Assembly: GCA_022710485.1 (NCBI GenBank)
Contig: JAKLGU010000012.1
Span: 1 to 59,728, forward strand
DNA length: 59,728 nucleotides
Reading direction: 5' to 3'
From: Gemmatimonadota bacterium
Lineage (GTDB): Bacteria > Gemmatimonadota > Gemmatimonadetes > Gemmatimonadales > GWC2-71-9
Part shown: piece after piece, positions 37,463-45,190 of the stretch
How the letters are laid out: every line of letters begins with the position of its first letter
How positions within the stretch are numbered: position 1 is the stretch's first letter
Program-made: the position numbers and the translations under genes
Notes under the pieces: generated by a model
What the model was told of the DNA's origin: nothing
The model's database searches: none
What the model saw: the letters and a program-made list of their open reading frames with translations, nothing else

Positions 37463-38068
37463 TTGCGAAGCACCGCGCTGGCCCTGCTGGGCATCGTCGC
37501 TGCCGCCGGTTCCGCCACGGCCCAGGAGGCCTTCACCTGGTCCGCCTCGGCCTACACCTACCTGGTGCCCGACGACGCCGACTACGTCCTGCCGATCCTC
37601 ACCGGGGACCGCGGCGCGCTGCATCTCGAGGGGCGCTACAACTACGAGGCGCTCGACGCCGCCTCGACATGGATCGGATACAACCTCAGCACCGGCCGCG
37701 ATGTGACGCTCGACTTCACCCCGATGGTCGGCGGGGTGTTCGGCAGCACCACCGGCATCGCGCTCGGCTACGAGGGCACGCTGGGCTGGAAGAAGCTGGA
37801 GCTCTACAGCGAAGGGGAGTACCTCTTCGACGTCGAAAGCCCGACGGGCAACTTCTTCTACAACTGGTCCCAGCTGACCTACGCGCCGGCGGAGTGGGTC
37901 TTCTTCGGCGTGGTCACGCAGCGCACCCGGGTGTACGACACCGACCGGGACCTCAACCGCGGGCCATTTCTCGGGTTCGCGTACAAGGCGGTGAGCCTGA
38001 CCACCTTCGTCATCAACCCCGACGACGCGGCGGCCACGGTGATCGTGGCGGTCGAGGTGGGGTTTTAG
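37463..38068 (+). CDS. Probable outer-membrane beta-barrel protein
   Basis: A 201-residue exported protein. TTG 37463 has AGGAGG nine bases upstream and begins the signal MRSTALALLGIVAAAGSATAQ; an alternative GTG at 37454 overlaps the previous stop. The mature part alternates strands and turns (FTWSASAYTYLVPDDADYVLPI; LHLEGRYNYEALDAASTWIGYNLSTG; LGFAYKAVSLTTFVIN) and ends VIVAVEVGF, a Phe-terminated strand typical of barrel insertion. It probably sits in the outer membrane; substrate unknown. Co-transcribed with the two transporters upstream. Confidence 0.72.
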   Translation: MRSTALALLGIVAAAGSATAQEAFTWSASAYTYLVPDDADYVLPILTGDRGALHLEGRYNYEALDAASTWIGYNLSTGRDVTLDFTPMVGGVFGSTTGIALGYEGTLGWKKLELYSEGEYLFDVESPTGNFFYNWSQLTYAPAEWVFFGVVTQRTRVYDTDRDLNRGPFLGFAYKAVSLTTFVINPDDAAATVIVAVEVGF

Positions 38069-38182
38069 GCACTTTTCTGGTCATTTCTTGCTACAATTGA
38101 CCAAATTTGATCATTTTCTGCCATATTTCACGCATTTCTTGTTGTCTTTCGCGGCTTCGCGCCTTCGCGTGAGGCCCAAGGT
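38069..38182. repeat. T-rich border repeat, left copy, with three-unit 8-mer array
   Basis: An abruptly A+T-rich stretch (attttctgccatatttcac-like words) leads into three 8-mers ctttcgcg, gcttcgcg, ccttcgcg at 38146-38169, then TGAG. Its 19-nt segment CTTCGCGCCTTCGCGTGAG (38155-38173) recurs exactly at 41070-41088. Between these copies lie the four-gene cassette 38233-40968. Confidence 0.75.
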
Positions 38183-38232
38183 CAGCCCGGGTGATCTTGC
38201 CCTCAGTACGGTATTATCCCATATTACTACGT

Positions 38233-38613
38233 ATGCCTAGGAAGCCTCCCATTGCCCGGATCTCCATCACCATCCCCGCGGACACCCTCAGGCTGGCGGA
38301 TGAGCTCGCGGCCAAGCTGGACCGTCCCCGAAGCTGGGTGATTGGCGAGGCCGTCCGGCGGTGGCAGGCCTCGATCGAGGCCGAGACCCCCGTGCACCCA
38401 GCACCGGAGTGGGTGCCACCGCCGAAATCGAGTCGCCACGAGCAACTTCACTCCGACATGGCCCTTTCGATCGAGGCGAGGGTGGATGCTGCCGAAGATG
38501 CCAACCGTCTCGATCGCGAATTGCAGCCTCCATGTCGAGGGGTGCGGCTCACGCTGTTTGATCGGTATGAAGACTACCTCGACTGGAAGAAGTACGAAGG
38601 GATCATCCGGTGA
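38233..38613 (+). CDS. Ribbon-helix-helix (CopG-like) protein, probable antitoxin/repressor
   Basis: A 126-residue protein. The N-terminal 45 residues fit a ribbon-helix-helix DNA-binding fold (RISITIPADTLRLADELAAKLDRPRSWVIGEAVRRW). A charged linker follows, then a C-terminal segment (RLTLFDRYEDYLDWKKYEGIIR) that could bind the partner protein. ATG 38233 excludes an upstream A+T-rich extension. The GTGA overlap with the nucleotidyltransferase gene is typical of toxin-antitoxin pairs. An imperfect dyad gtattat-ccc-atattac (38211-38227) just upstream might be its operator. Confidence 0.8.
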   Translation: MPRKPPIARISITIPADTLRLADELAAKLDRPRSWVIGEAVRRWQASIEAETPVHPAPEWVPPPKSSRHEQLHSDMALSIEARVDAAEDANRLDRELQPPCRGVRLTLFDRYEDYLDWKKYEGIIR

Positions 38614-39074
38614 CCGGATATCGCACGACGCTCGCCAAGGTCTGCGCCGCGCTCAGTGAGGACAAGGCGCGGTACGTTCTGGCCGGCGGACGGGCGCTGC
38701 AGTTGTGGGGAAGCTCACGCGCCACTCGGGATATCGACCTTCTGATCGAGCCAATGCTGGAAAACGGTGCCCGGGTGGTATCGGCGCTTTCTCGCGTAGG
38801 CATCGCTACCGGTGGCGATTGGCTGGCGAGCGAGATGATCACCCGCCAGGTGACCACGATCGGAGACAACCCCAAGGTGGATGTCTGCACCGTGGCCTGG
38901 ACCGTCCCCTTCCGAGAGGCCCTCGCCGGGGCGGTGCACTTCACACTCGAGGGTGTGGACATTCCGACGATGTCCATTGATCACCTGATCGCCTCGAAGC
39001 GAACCGGCCGTATGCAGGATGCCATCGACATTGACATCCTCGAGGAGATCCGCCGAAAGCGGGGAAGAGCATGA
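38610..39074 (+). CDS. Nucleotidyltransferase-fold protein (AbiEii/MNT-like), probable toxin or effector
   Basis: A 154-residue protein. YVLAGGRALQLWGSSRATRDIDLLIEP carries the nucleotidyltransferase GG signature (26-27) and D-x-D (Asp41, Asp43); later strands (VDVCTVAWTVPF; DIPTMSIDHLIASKRTGRMQDAIDIDIL) fit the family, including the conserved K-x-x-x-R...D pattern. Such proteins transfer nucleotides to protein or tRNA in toxin systems. GTG start overlaps the upstream stop (GTGA); its own stop overlaps the macrodomain start (ATGA). Confidence 0.78.
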   Translation: MTGYRTTLAKVCAALSEDKARYVLAGGRALQLWGSSRATRDIDLLIEPMLENGARVVSALSRVGIATGGDWLASEMITRQVTTIGDNPKVDVCTVAWTVPFREALAGAVHFTLEGVDIPTMSIDHLIASKRTGRMQDAIDIDILEEIRRKRGRA

Positions 39075-39583
39075 CGGCCGTCACCGTCCGCGCGGTCCTC
39101 GCCGACATCACCACCCTCGACGTGGACGCCATCGTCAACGCCGCCAACGACCAGTTGGCGCCGGGCGGCGGAGTCTGTGGCGCTATCCACCGCGCGGCGG
39201 GGCCGGAGCTCGCCGAGGCGTGCTCGGCACTTGGTCCCTGCCCCGTCGGCGAGGCGCGCGTCACCCCCGGCTTCAACCTCCCCGCACGTTTGGTCATCCA
39301 CGCCGTCGGCCCCAGGTGGCTGGGCGGGGACCAGGGGGAGCCGGAGCTGCTGGCCAGCGCCTATCGTGCCGCCTTCCAGCTCGCCAAGGAGAGTCGAGTC
39401 CGGAGCATCGCCTTTCCCGCCATCAGCACCGGCGTCTTCGGGTACCCGCTTCATCCGGCCACGGCCATCGCCGTGCGGGTGACGCGGGAGGTCGCGCCGG
39501 CGTCGGGGGTGGAGGAGGTGACGTTCGTCTGCTTCAGCGAGGAGGTGCTGGCGGCGTATCGGAAGGAAGGGGTCGGGGAGTGA
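39071..39583 (+). CDS. Macrodomain protein (MacroD-like ADP-ribose hydrolase)
   Basis: A 170-residue single macrodomain. NAAND (23-27), GGGV (32-35) and the ADP-ribose-diphosphate loop STGVFGYP (119-126) are all present, together with GPRWLGG. MacroD members bind ADP-ribose and remove it from acidic residues or hydrolyse O-acetyl-ADP-ribose. Located between a nucleotidyltransferase and a nuclease, it might sense or reverse an ADP-ribosyl/nucleotidyl mark (inference). Both ends overlap neighbours by 4 bp. Confidence 0.88.
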   Translation: MTAVTVRAVLADITTLDVDAIVNAANDQLAPGGGVCGAIHRAAGPELAEACSALGPCPVGEARVTPGFNLPARLVIHAVGPRWLGGDQGEPELLASAYRAAFQLAKESRVRSIAFPAISTGVFGYPLHPATAIAVRVTREVAPASGVEEVTFVCFSEEVLAAYRKEGVGE

Positions 39584-40968
39584 CAACGCGAACCCAGTTG
39601 ACAAAGTCGCTATTTCAGATCGGCCTCACTTGCCATAAGCGCCTGTGGTGGGAGGTGCACGAGCCCGACGCTCCTGAGCTCGCGCCGGACGCACAGACAC
39701 AATGGATGTTTCGTCAAGGGCAGGCGGTCACGGCCGCCGCCCGCCCTGCTGTGCCCAGCGCCCAGTACGAAGTCCCGTTGCAAACTGAGCACCTCTACGC
39801 TCGTGTCGACATTCTCGAGCCCAAGTCCGATCGATCGCACGCACTCATCGAGGTCAAGGGCAGCAACGACGTCAAGCCGGAGCACCTGTGGGATGTGGCC
39901 TTTCAGCGGCATGTTGCAGAGTCAGCTGGCGCCCAGATCTCTCAGAGTGAACTGATGTACCTGAATCGAGATTGTCGTCATCCGGAACTGGGCGCCCTGT
40001 TCATCCGGACAGACGTCTCGACCGAGATCGACCCCCTTGTCAGGGAAGTACCGGCCCGAGTGACGGAACTCCTTGACGTCCTGCACGGACCGCTGCCCGG
40101 CGACCGTCGGAACTCCAGCTGCGGTGAGTGCCCGTTCTACGATCGATGCTGGCCGCAGGGCCCATTTGCCGTGAATCGCTTCTATCGGATGAAATGGAGT
40201 GAAAAGCTCGCATTGGAACGGTCCGGCGCCATGGAGTTCTCAAGGGTGCCCAAGGGGACTCGGCTCACGTCCATCCAGCAGCGGCAGCAGAAGGCGGCCG
40301 ACATCGGCCGCATGGTAGTCGATTCCACACTCAGTGGCGCGCTCGACGAGTGGAGTCACCCCCTGGTTTACCTCGATTTTGAGACAGTATCGTTTGCAAT
40401 CCCGCGCTTCGTTGGGACGACGCCGTGGACCAAGATCCCTGTCCAGTACTCCGCACATCGCGAGGAAGGTGTCGGTCATCGACATGTCCACTTTCTCGCG
40501 GAGGGAAGCGAAGATCCTCGTCGCGCCTTGGCCGAGGCCCTGGTGGAGCACTGTGCCGGGGAGGGGGCCGTCGTCACCTATCACTCGAGTTTCGAGAAGA
40601 GTTGTATTCGGGGATTGGCTGCGGCCATCCCTGAGTTGGGCGATGAGCTCCAGCAGATCCACGACCGAGTAGTAGACCTCGAGCCGATCGTGGCCCATCA
40701 CGTCTATCATCCCGACTTCAAAGGGTCATTCTCCCTCAAGGTCGTCCTTCCGACCCTCTGCCCGGATGTCACGTACGACGGACTCCCGATAGCCGATGGC
40801 GGCAAGGCTCAACTTGAACTTGCCCGTCTGCTCTACGGAGAATCCCCGGTCCCGACTCCCGAGCGAGAATCGCTCCGTGCGGCCCTGCTCGCCTATTGTG
40901 AACGGGACACGTGGGCGATGGTTGTGCTTCATCAGAGGCTGAGAGAACTCGCGGGCGGCCGAGGATAG
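39580..40968 (+). CDS. DUF2779 protein: Cas4-like Fe-S nuclease fused to DEDD exonuclease
   Basis: A 462-residue protein. The N-terminal half matches Cas4/AddB-type nucleases: Cys18 (LTCHKRLWW), YARVDILE (Asp77), ALIEVKGS (Glu91, Lys93), and the Cys cluster CGECPFYDRC (181, 184, 190), which would hold a 4Fe-4S cluster. The C-terminal half has DEDD exonuclease motifs: YLDFET (Asp266, Glu268), YHSSFEKSCIRGL, and CERDTW (Asp444). All expected catalytic residues are present. GTG overlaps the macrodomain stop (GTGA), making the cassette a single four-gene operon. It is probably the DNA-degrading component. Confidence 0.82.
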   Translation: MTTRTQLTKSLFQIGLTCHKRLWWEVHEPDAPELAPDAQTQWMFRQGQAVTAAARPAVPSAQYEVPLQTEHLYARVDILEPKSDRSHALIEVKGSNDVKPEHLWDVAFQRHVAESAGAQISQSELMYLNRDCRHPELGALFIRTDVSTEIDPLVREVPARVTELLDVLHGPLPGDRRNSSCGECPFYDRCWPQGPFAVNRFYRMKWSEKLALERSGAMEFSRVPKGTRLTSIQQRQQKAADIGRMVVDSTLSGALDEWSHPLVYLDFETVSFAIPRFVGTTPWTKIPVQYSAHREEGVGHRHVHFLAEGSEDPRRALAEALVEHCAGEGAVVTYHSSFEKSCIRGLAAAIPELGDELQQIHDRVVDLEPIVAHHVYHPDFKGSFSLKVVLPTLCPDVTYDGLPIADGGKAQLELARLLYGESPVPTPERESLRAALLAYCERDTWAMVVLHQRLRELAGGRG

Positions 40969-41270
40969 TATTCATCGAAACTCTTGGTTTTCTGTCATTT
41001 TCCTTCATTTATCTACACTTTCTCGCCATTTTTCATCGTTTTCTGTCGATTTCTATGCCTCTTTCACGCCTTCGCGCCTTCGCGTGAGCCTCCAGGAAGG
41101 ATGAATTCCACAAGATCCAAACTCAGCAAAACCCACAAAAATACATCACATTTGGCCATTTTCTGGCCCATTTGCGCGTTTTTCCATTGTTTCTGTCGTT
41201 TCTTCACTTCTTCGTGCCTTCGTGCCTTCGTGTGAGCCCCAGGCCAAGTCCCAGTCCCCAGTCCCCTCCC
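40969..41270. repeat. T-rich border repeats, two right copies, with three-unit 8-mer arrays
   Basis: About 300 bp without a gene. Two T-rich blocks each end in a three-unit 8-mer array and TGAG: 41061-41084 (ctttcacg, ccttcgcg, ccttcgcg) and 41209-41232 (tcttcgtg, ccttcgtg, ccttcgtg). The first has the exact 19-nt match to the left border at 38155. The second is a diverged copy. After 41236 comes a ccagtccccagtcccc run that also appears near 25910 and 57060. Confidence 0.72.
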
Positions 41271-41364
41271 CCACCCTAGCCCTCCCCCGCCCGGCGCCAC
41301 AACTTCATCCACGGTGCGAGTGGTAGATTCAGCAGGGAATTCGTTTCCCTGGTTTGCCGTTGCG

Positions 41365-41447
41365 CTCTTTGCGCCTCTTTGCGCCTTCGCGGTGAAACGC
41401 CTTTACCGCAAAGGCGCGAAGAGACGCGAAGGCCGCCAAGACAGGAG
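41365..41447. repeat. Palindromic repeat family B, copy 4
   Basis: Gcgcctttgcgccttcgcggtg-type left part and accgcaaaggcgcgaagagac right part around a short loop; it is the most diverged of the four copies. It ends just before the Shine-Dalgarno of the next gene. Confidence 0.6.
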
Positions 41448-41452
41448 GAAAT

Positions 41453-41884
41453 GTGGCCGAGCAGAAGACCAAGCCTACCAAGGCCAGCGTGGCCAAGTTC
41501 ATCGCCGCCATTCCCGACGAACGCCGCCGCGCGGAGTGCCGCCAGCTCCTGAAGGTGCACAAGGCCGCCACCGGGAAACGCCCGGTCCTCTGGGGACCGT
41601 CCATCATCGGCTACGGCAAGTACCACTACAAGTACGCCAGCGGTCACGAGGGCGAGTGCTGCATCGCCGGGTTCTCCCCCCGAAAGGCAGCGCTCACGGT
41701 GTACATCATGGCGGGGTTCCCCGAGTACGGCCCGCTCCTGAAGAAGCTGGGACCCCACAAGAAGAGCGTGAGCTGCCTGTACCTGAAGAACCTCGACGGC
41801 ATCGACCTCAAGGTGCTGGAGACGATGATCCGGAAGTCGGTGGCCGACGTGCGCCGCCGCGCGACGACGCTCTCCTCCAGTTGA
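41453..41884 (+). CDS. DUF1801 domain protein
   Basis: A 143-residue protein of the DUF1801 (YdhG-like) family: WGPSIIGYGKYHYKYASGHEGECCIAGFSPRKAALTVYIMAGFPEYGPLLKKLGPHKKSVSCLYLKNLDGIDL is the family core. AGGAGG precedes the GTG at 41453. Function is unknown; the fold is iron-chaperone-like. The stop overlaps a TTG for the next gene (TTGA). Confidence 0.85.
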   Translation: MAEQKTKPTKASVAKFIAAIPDERRRAECRQLLKVHKAATGKRPVLWGPSIIGYGKYHYKYASGHEGECCIAGFSPRKAALTVYIMAGFPEYGPLLKKLGPHKKSVSCLYLKNLDGIDLKVLETMIRKSVADVRRRATTLSSS

Positions 41885-43188
41885 CCGCCGCAGGTCCCGC
41901 CCCGCTCCGCGACACACTCGACCGCGCCCGCCTCCCGGCGCGCGCGGCGTTCGTCGGCATCCTGCTGCTGGCCACCCTCTCCTCCTTCGATTTCAGTCCG
42001 GGCGGCGCTGATGTCGCCGCCCGGTTCGCGCGGGCCATGCAGCCACACGTCAGCGCGAGCGACGCCATCGACGCCCTCCGCAACCTGGCGCTCTTCGCCG
42101 GCTGGGGCGTGGTGTGGATGGCCACCTGCGGCCCAGCGCGCACGGCGCGGCAGCTGCTCCTGGCCATCCTCACCGGCGCGGCCATCAGCCTGGCCGTGGA
42201 AGGCGCCCAACTCTTCTCGGCGACGCGGAACGCCAGCGTCATCGACGTCCTGACCAACACGATCGGGACGGCGATCGGCGCCGTTGGGTTTGTCCTCCTG
42301 GTGCGCCTGGCGGCGGAGCTCCGCGGAAGGCGCTCTTTCATCGGGATTCCGGCGCTCACGATGGCGGGGGCGTACGGCTTCGCCTGCTTTCTCGAGGCGG
42401 CCGTCCCGCTCTTTCGACAGGAGGAGGTGTTCGGGGTGGCGGGAGGGCCGGTCGCCCGCCTCCGCATCGTGCTCGGAAGCTTCGAGTGGGGCTCCCTTCT
42501 CTCCTGGCCTATCGAGGACTTCTTCCTCTTCCTTCCGGCGGGTGTATTTGCCGTGGCGGCGCTGTCGGAGGCAGGCGCAGGGTACCCGGCCGCGGCTCGC
42601 CGCACCGCCGGCTTCGGGTTCGCGCTGGCCCTGCTCGCCGAATTGCTGCACGGCCCCAACGGCCAGCCGATCGTCGCCGGTGCCGTGCTCACTCACGCAC
42701 TCGCAGTCGCGGCGGGCGCTCTCGTTGCGGCTCGATTGCTTCCCGCGTGGTCCCAAGCGCTCCGCGGCGCCGCGCGCCCTCGTTGGGTGCTGCGGCTCCT
42801 CGCCGTGCTCATCGCGCTCTGGGCGCTTCGGCCCTGGGTGCCGGAGTTCCTCCCGCTGTCCGAGCGACTGTCGGCCGACTGGTGGGTGCCGCTCGCCGCA
42901 CTCGGTGGTCGAATGGAAGTGTTCAGCGTGGCGGACGTGGTGGGGCCCTTCTTCCTCTACTTCCCGCTCGGCGCGCTCCTCGCCGTCTGGCCCTGGCGTC
43001 GCCGGGGATGGATGGCCGACCTCTGGCCCGCCGTCTGGCTCGCCTTCGGGACCGAGGCGCTGCAGTTGTTCGTGGAGGGACGCTTCGTGGACGTGACCGA
43101 CCCCCTGATCCAGCTGTCGGGGGCGGTGATCGGGTGGACCGTCATCCGGCGCGCCGGATACCGTCCGTATGGCGAGAGCGGAGGCTAG
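41881..43188 (+). CDS. VanZ-like membrane protein (two VanZ halves)
   Basis: A 435-residue protein with about ten helices. The sequence holds two VanZ-like halves: one with LLATLSSFDFSPG, LAVEGAQLFSATRNASVIDVLTNTIGTAIG, and a second with FGTEALQLFVEGRFVDVTDPLIQLSGAVIG. VanZ domains are found in teicoplanin resistance and many uncharacterised proteins; resistance here is not implied. TTG at 41881-41883 overlaps the TGA of the previous gene (TTGA) and gives an N-terminus of MTAAGPAPLRDTLD; no ATG or GTG start fits better. It converges with the next gene over 4 bp. Confidence 0.75.
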   Translation: MTAAGPAPLRDTLDRARLPARAAFVGILLLATLSSFDFSPGGADVAARFARAMQPHVSASDAIDALRNLALFAGWGVVWMATCGPARTARQLLLAILTGAAISLAVEGAQLFSATRNASVIDVLTNTIGTAIGAVGFVLLVRLAAELRGRRSFIGIPALTMAGAYGFACFLEAAVPLFRQEEVFGVAGGPVARLRIVLGSFEWGSLLSWPIEDFFLFLPAGVFAVAALSEAGAGYPAAARRTAGFGFALALLAELLHGPNGQPIVAGAVLTHALAVAAGALVAARLLPAWSQALRGAARPRWVLRLLAVLIALWALRPWVPEFLPLSERLSADWWVPLAALGGRMEVFSVADVVGPFFLYFPLGALLAVWPWRRRGWMADLWPAVWLAFGTEALQLFVEGRFVDVTDPLIQLSGAVIGWTVIRRAGYRPYGESGG

Positions 43189-44390
43189 AAGAGCATCCCC
43201 GCGAGCGCCTTGACCAGTTCACCGAACGGGATCATGAAGAGTGCGAGCGGGGCGAGCGGGACCAGCGTCGCCGCCAGCACCTGGACGAGCGCCTCCCGGG
43301 TGACCAGCACGAAGGACATCGTCCGCACCACGTCGTACACCCCTCCCATGTCCGCCATTGACTGAATGTCGTGGCTCCCGAGGAGCGGCTCCGTCGGTTC
43401 ATGCGGGGGCCGCACCCATTTCCTCTCGAAATCGTGGGCGTATCGCTGGGCCAGAGAGCCATAGTCGTGCACGCCCCGCCGCCAGGCTCGGCTCAGCTGG
43501 GGAGAGAAGAGGAGCAGGGGGCCGAACACCAGGGCAAGCATCAGCACCACGACCGCGATGATCTGGAACTTGTAGTCCAGCAGCACTCCCTGGCCGAGGA
43601 AGAGCCGGTGCGCAATCCACGCGGACACCAGCGCGCCGTGCGCCACCGCGAGCGGCGTGAACGCGAAGGTCGTGAGGGAGAGGAAACCGAGCCCGCCCAC
43701 CCGGTCGGGATGCGTGGGGACGAGGCGCAGGTTGACGCTGGAGAGCTGGCGAAGGAAGCGCGCCCAGAGGAAGATGCGGTAATACCAGCGCACCATCAGG
43801 AATTGGGCGAGCGGCACGCTGACCAGGGCGTACCACCAGCCGGCGAGCGAGAGGCGGGATCCCGAGGCGTCCGCCACGGCGTACCAGGACGCCGCTTCGA
43901 AGGCCAAGGACTGCCGGAAGATCACCGCGATGCCGACCACGTACACGAAGGCGATCAGGCCCAGCTCGATCGGCACCGAGTTGCGCAAGCGGTAGGTCGA
44001 GGCCAGCGCCGCGTCGAAGCGCGGGCGGTCCTCGACCGACAGTAGATCCCGCTCCAGGAACTGCTGCGCCACGAGCCGGATCCGCGTGTGCACTCCGAGC
44101 TCCGCGCTCACCAGCAGCGGAATGAAGACCAGGAACCGGACGTGTGCCTCGATGTCGAACAGGAAGGGTGCCGCAGCCGCTGGCCCGAACGCATGCCCCT
44201 CCAGCAGCGACAGCAGGAGGAGCGGCAGCCAGGCGACCAAGGCGAGCACAAGAATCCGGCGGCGGGCCAGCTCCAGTGCGTCGCCTGTGAGGTGGAACTT
44301 GCGGAACAGCTGAAATAGTGGCCCGCCGAGGACGAGGGTGAAGTCGGCGGGATCCGCGGGCGGGAAGTTAGTGTGTACTGGGCGGCTCAT
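43185..44390 (-). CDS. Integral membrane protein of unknown function
   Basis: A 401-residue protein with about seven helices (ILVLALVAWLPLLLLSLLEG; FLVFIPLLVSAELGVHTRI; GLIAFVYVVGIAVIF; ALVSVPLAQFLMVRWYY; FAFTPLAVAHGALVSAWIA; IIAVVVLMLALVFGPLLLF; VLVTREALVQVLAATLVPLAPLALFMI). ATG 44390 begins MSRPVHTNFPP with GGTGG upstream; a GTG four codons earlier is less likely. LTLTTFAFTPLAVAHG-type loops match no family I know. Likely a transporter-like or sensor membrane component. Confidence 0.7.
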   Translation of the reverse strand: MSRPVHTNFPPADPADFTLVLGGPLFQLFRKFHLTGDALELARRRILVLALVAWLPLLLLSLLEGHAFGPAAAAPFLFDIEAHVRFLVFIPLLVSAELGVHTRIRLVAQQFLERDLLSVEDRPRFDAALASTYRLRNSVPIELGLIAFVYVVGIAVIFRQSLAFEAASWYAVADASGSRLSLAGWWYALVSVPLAQFLMVRWYYRIFLWARFLRQLSSVNLRLVPTHPDRVGGLGFLSLTTFAFTPLAVAHGALVSAWIAHRLFLGQGVLLDYKFQIIAVVVLMLALVFGPLLLFSPQLSRAWRRGVHDYGSLAQRYAHDFERKWVRPPHEPTEPLLGSHDIQSMADMGGVYDVVRTMSFVLVTREALVQVLAATLVPLAPLALFMIPFGELVKALAGMLF

Positions 44391-44523
44391 GGCGACCACC
44401 ACGGTTGTGGAATCGACGAATCGGCGGGCGAGGAGGCCCAGCCATACGCAACGCTAGGTTTCAGCCTGTGAAGCTACCCTGAAGCGACGGTGACAGCGAC
44501 GACAAACCTGTGGAGACCCGCCC

Positions 44524-45072
44524 GTGACCCTCAAGCACGCCGACCTGATTCACCAGGGCCGCATCATCCGGCTCGAGCAGCACACCGTCGAGTTTCCCGA
44601 TGGCAGCGAAGGGACGCTCGACGTGGTGCGACATCCCGGGGCGTCCGCCGTGGTGCCCCTCCTCGACGATCCGCGGTCGGCCGACCCCAGGGTCCTTCTG
44701 ATCCGGCATTTCCGGCACGCCGCCGGGGGCTGGCTCTGGGAAATCCCCGCAGGGCGGCTCGACGCCGGGGAGAAAGAGCATCCGGAGCGGTGCGCGCACC
44801 GCGAGTTGAAGGAGGAGACCGGCTACACGGCCAAAACGATGACCCCGCTGCTCTCCATCGTCACCACCCCGGGCTTCTCCGATGAGGTCATCCACCTATA
44901 TGTGGCGAGCGGATTGACCAACGGCGCCCACGCCCGGGAGGCGGACGAATTCATGGAATTGCACGAAATCAGGCTGTCCAAGGTCCGTAAAATGATACAA
45001 GACAACGAGATAACCGATGCGAAGACGCTGGTTGGCCTCCTGTTTGTACAATGTTACATAGCCGATACTTGA
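44524..45072 (+). CDS. NUDIX hydrolase (ADP-ribose pyrophosphatase-like)
   Basis: A 182-residue protein. The Nudix box starts at Gly77 (GRLDAGEKEHPERCAHRELKEETG); the metal ligands are REL-KEE (residues 93-98). The spacing between the early Glu and the RE pair is two residues longer than the canonical 23-residue box. WEIPAGRLD and LDVVRHPGASAVVPL match ADP-ribose/NDP-sugar pyrophosphatases (cleaving to AMP and ribose-phosphate). The GTG start gives MTLKHADLIHQGRI. The 3' end is A+T-richer than the rest. Confidence 0.85.
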   Translation: MTLKHADLIHQGRIIRLEQHTVEFPDGSEGTLDVVRHPGASAVVPLLDDPRSADPRVLLIRHFRHAAGGWLWEIPAGRLDAGEKEHPERCAHRELKEETGYTAKTMTPLLSIVTTPGFSDEVIHLYVASGLTNGAHAREADEFMELHEIRLSKVRKMIQDNEITDAKTLVGLLFVQCYIADT

Positions 45073-45129
45073 ACAAAAGAGCGTGTTTGTATAAACTATC
45101 GGGCGTCAACATTGAACAATGTTGGCGCC
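45069..45129 (+). promoter_or_regulatory. Promoter and 12-bp inverted repeat before the sigma factor
   Basis: TTGAAC (45069-45074) and TAAACT (45092-45097) have a 17-bp spacer in an A+T-rich leader. Immediately downstream, ggcgtcaacatt-gaac-aatgttggcgcc (45102-45129; 11 of 12 positions pair) covers the predicted transcription start. This could be an operator or a 5' UTR hairpin. Confidence 0.5.
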
Positions 45130-45190
45130 TCGGTGTTTCCGGGGCCATCACACCACTAGCCGGACCGAGCTCCGGATGGAGATGGAACCG

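Noticed and set aside
38069..41270. CRISPR array in the T-rich repeats
   Set aside because: The repeated units are 8-mers in sets of three with no unique spacers, and no cas1/cas2 is present; the Cas4-like protein belongs to DUF2779.
41881..43188. Glycopeptide (teicoplanin) resistance from the VanZ-like gene
   Set aside because: VanZ-like domains are widespread and the rest of a van cluster is absent; the ddl here has normal D-Ala-D-Ala ligase motifs.
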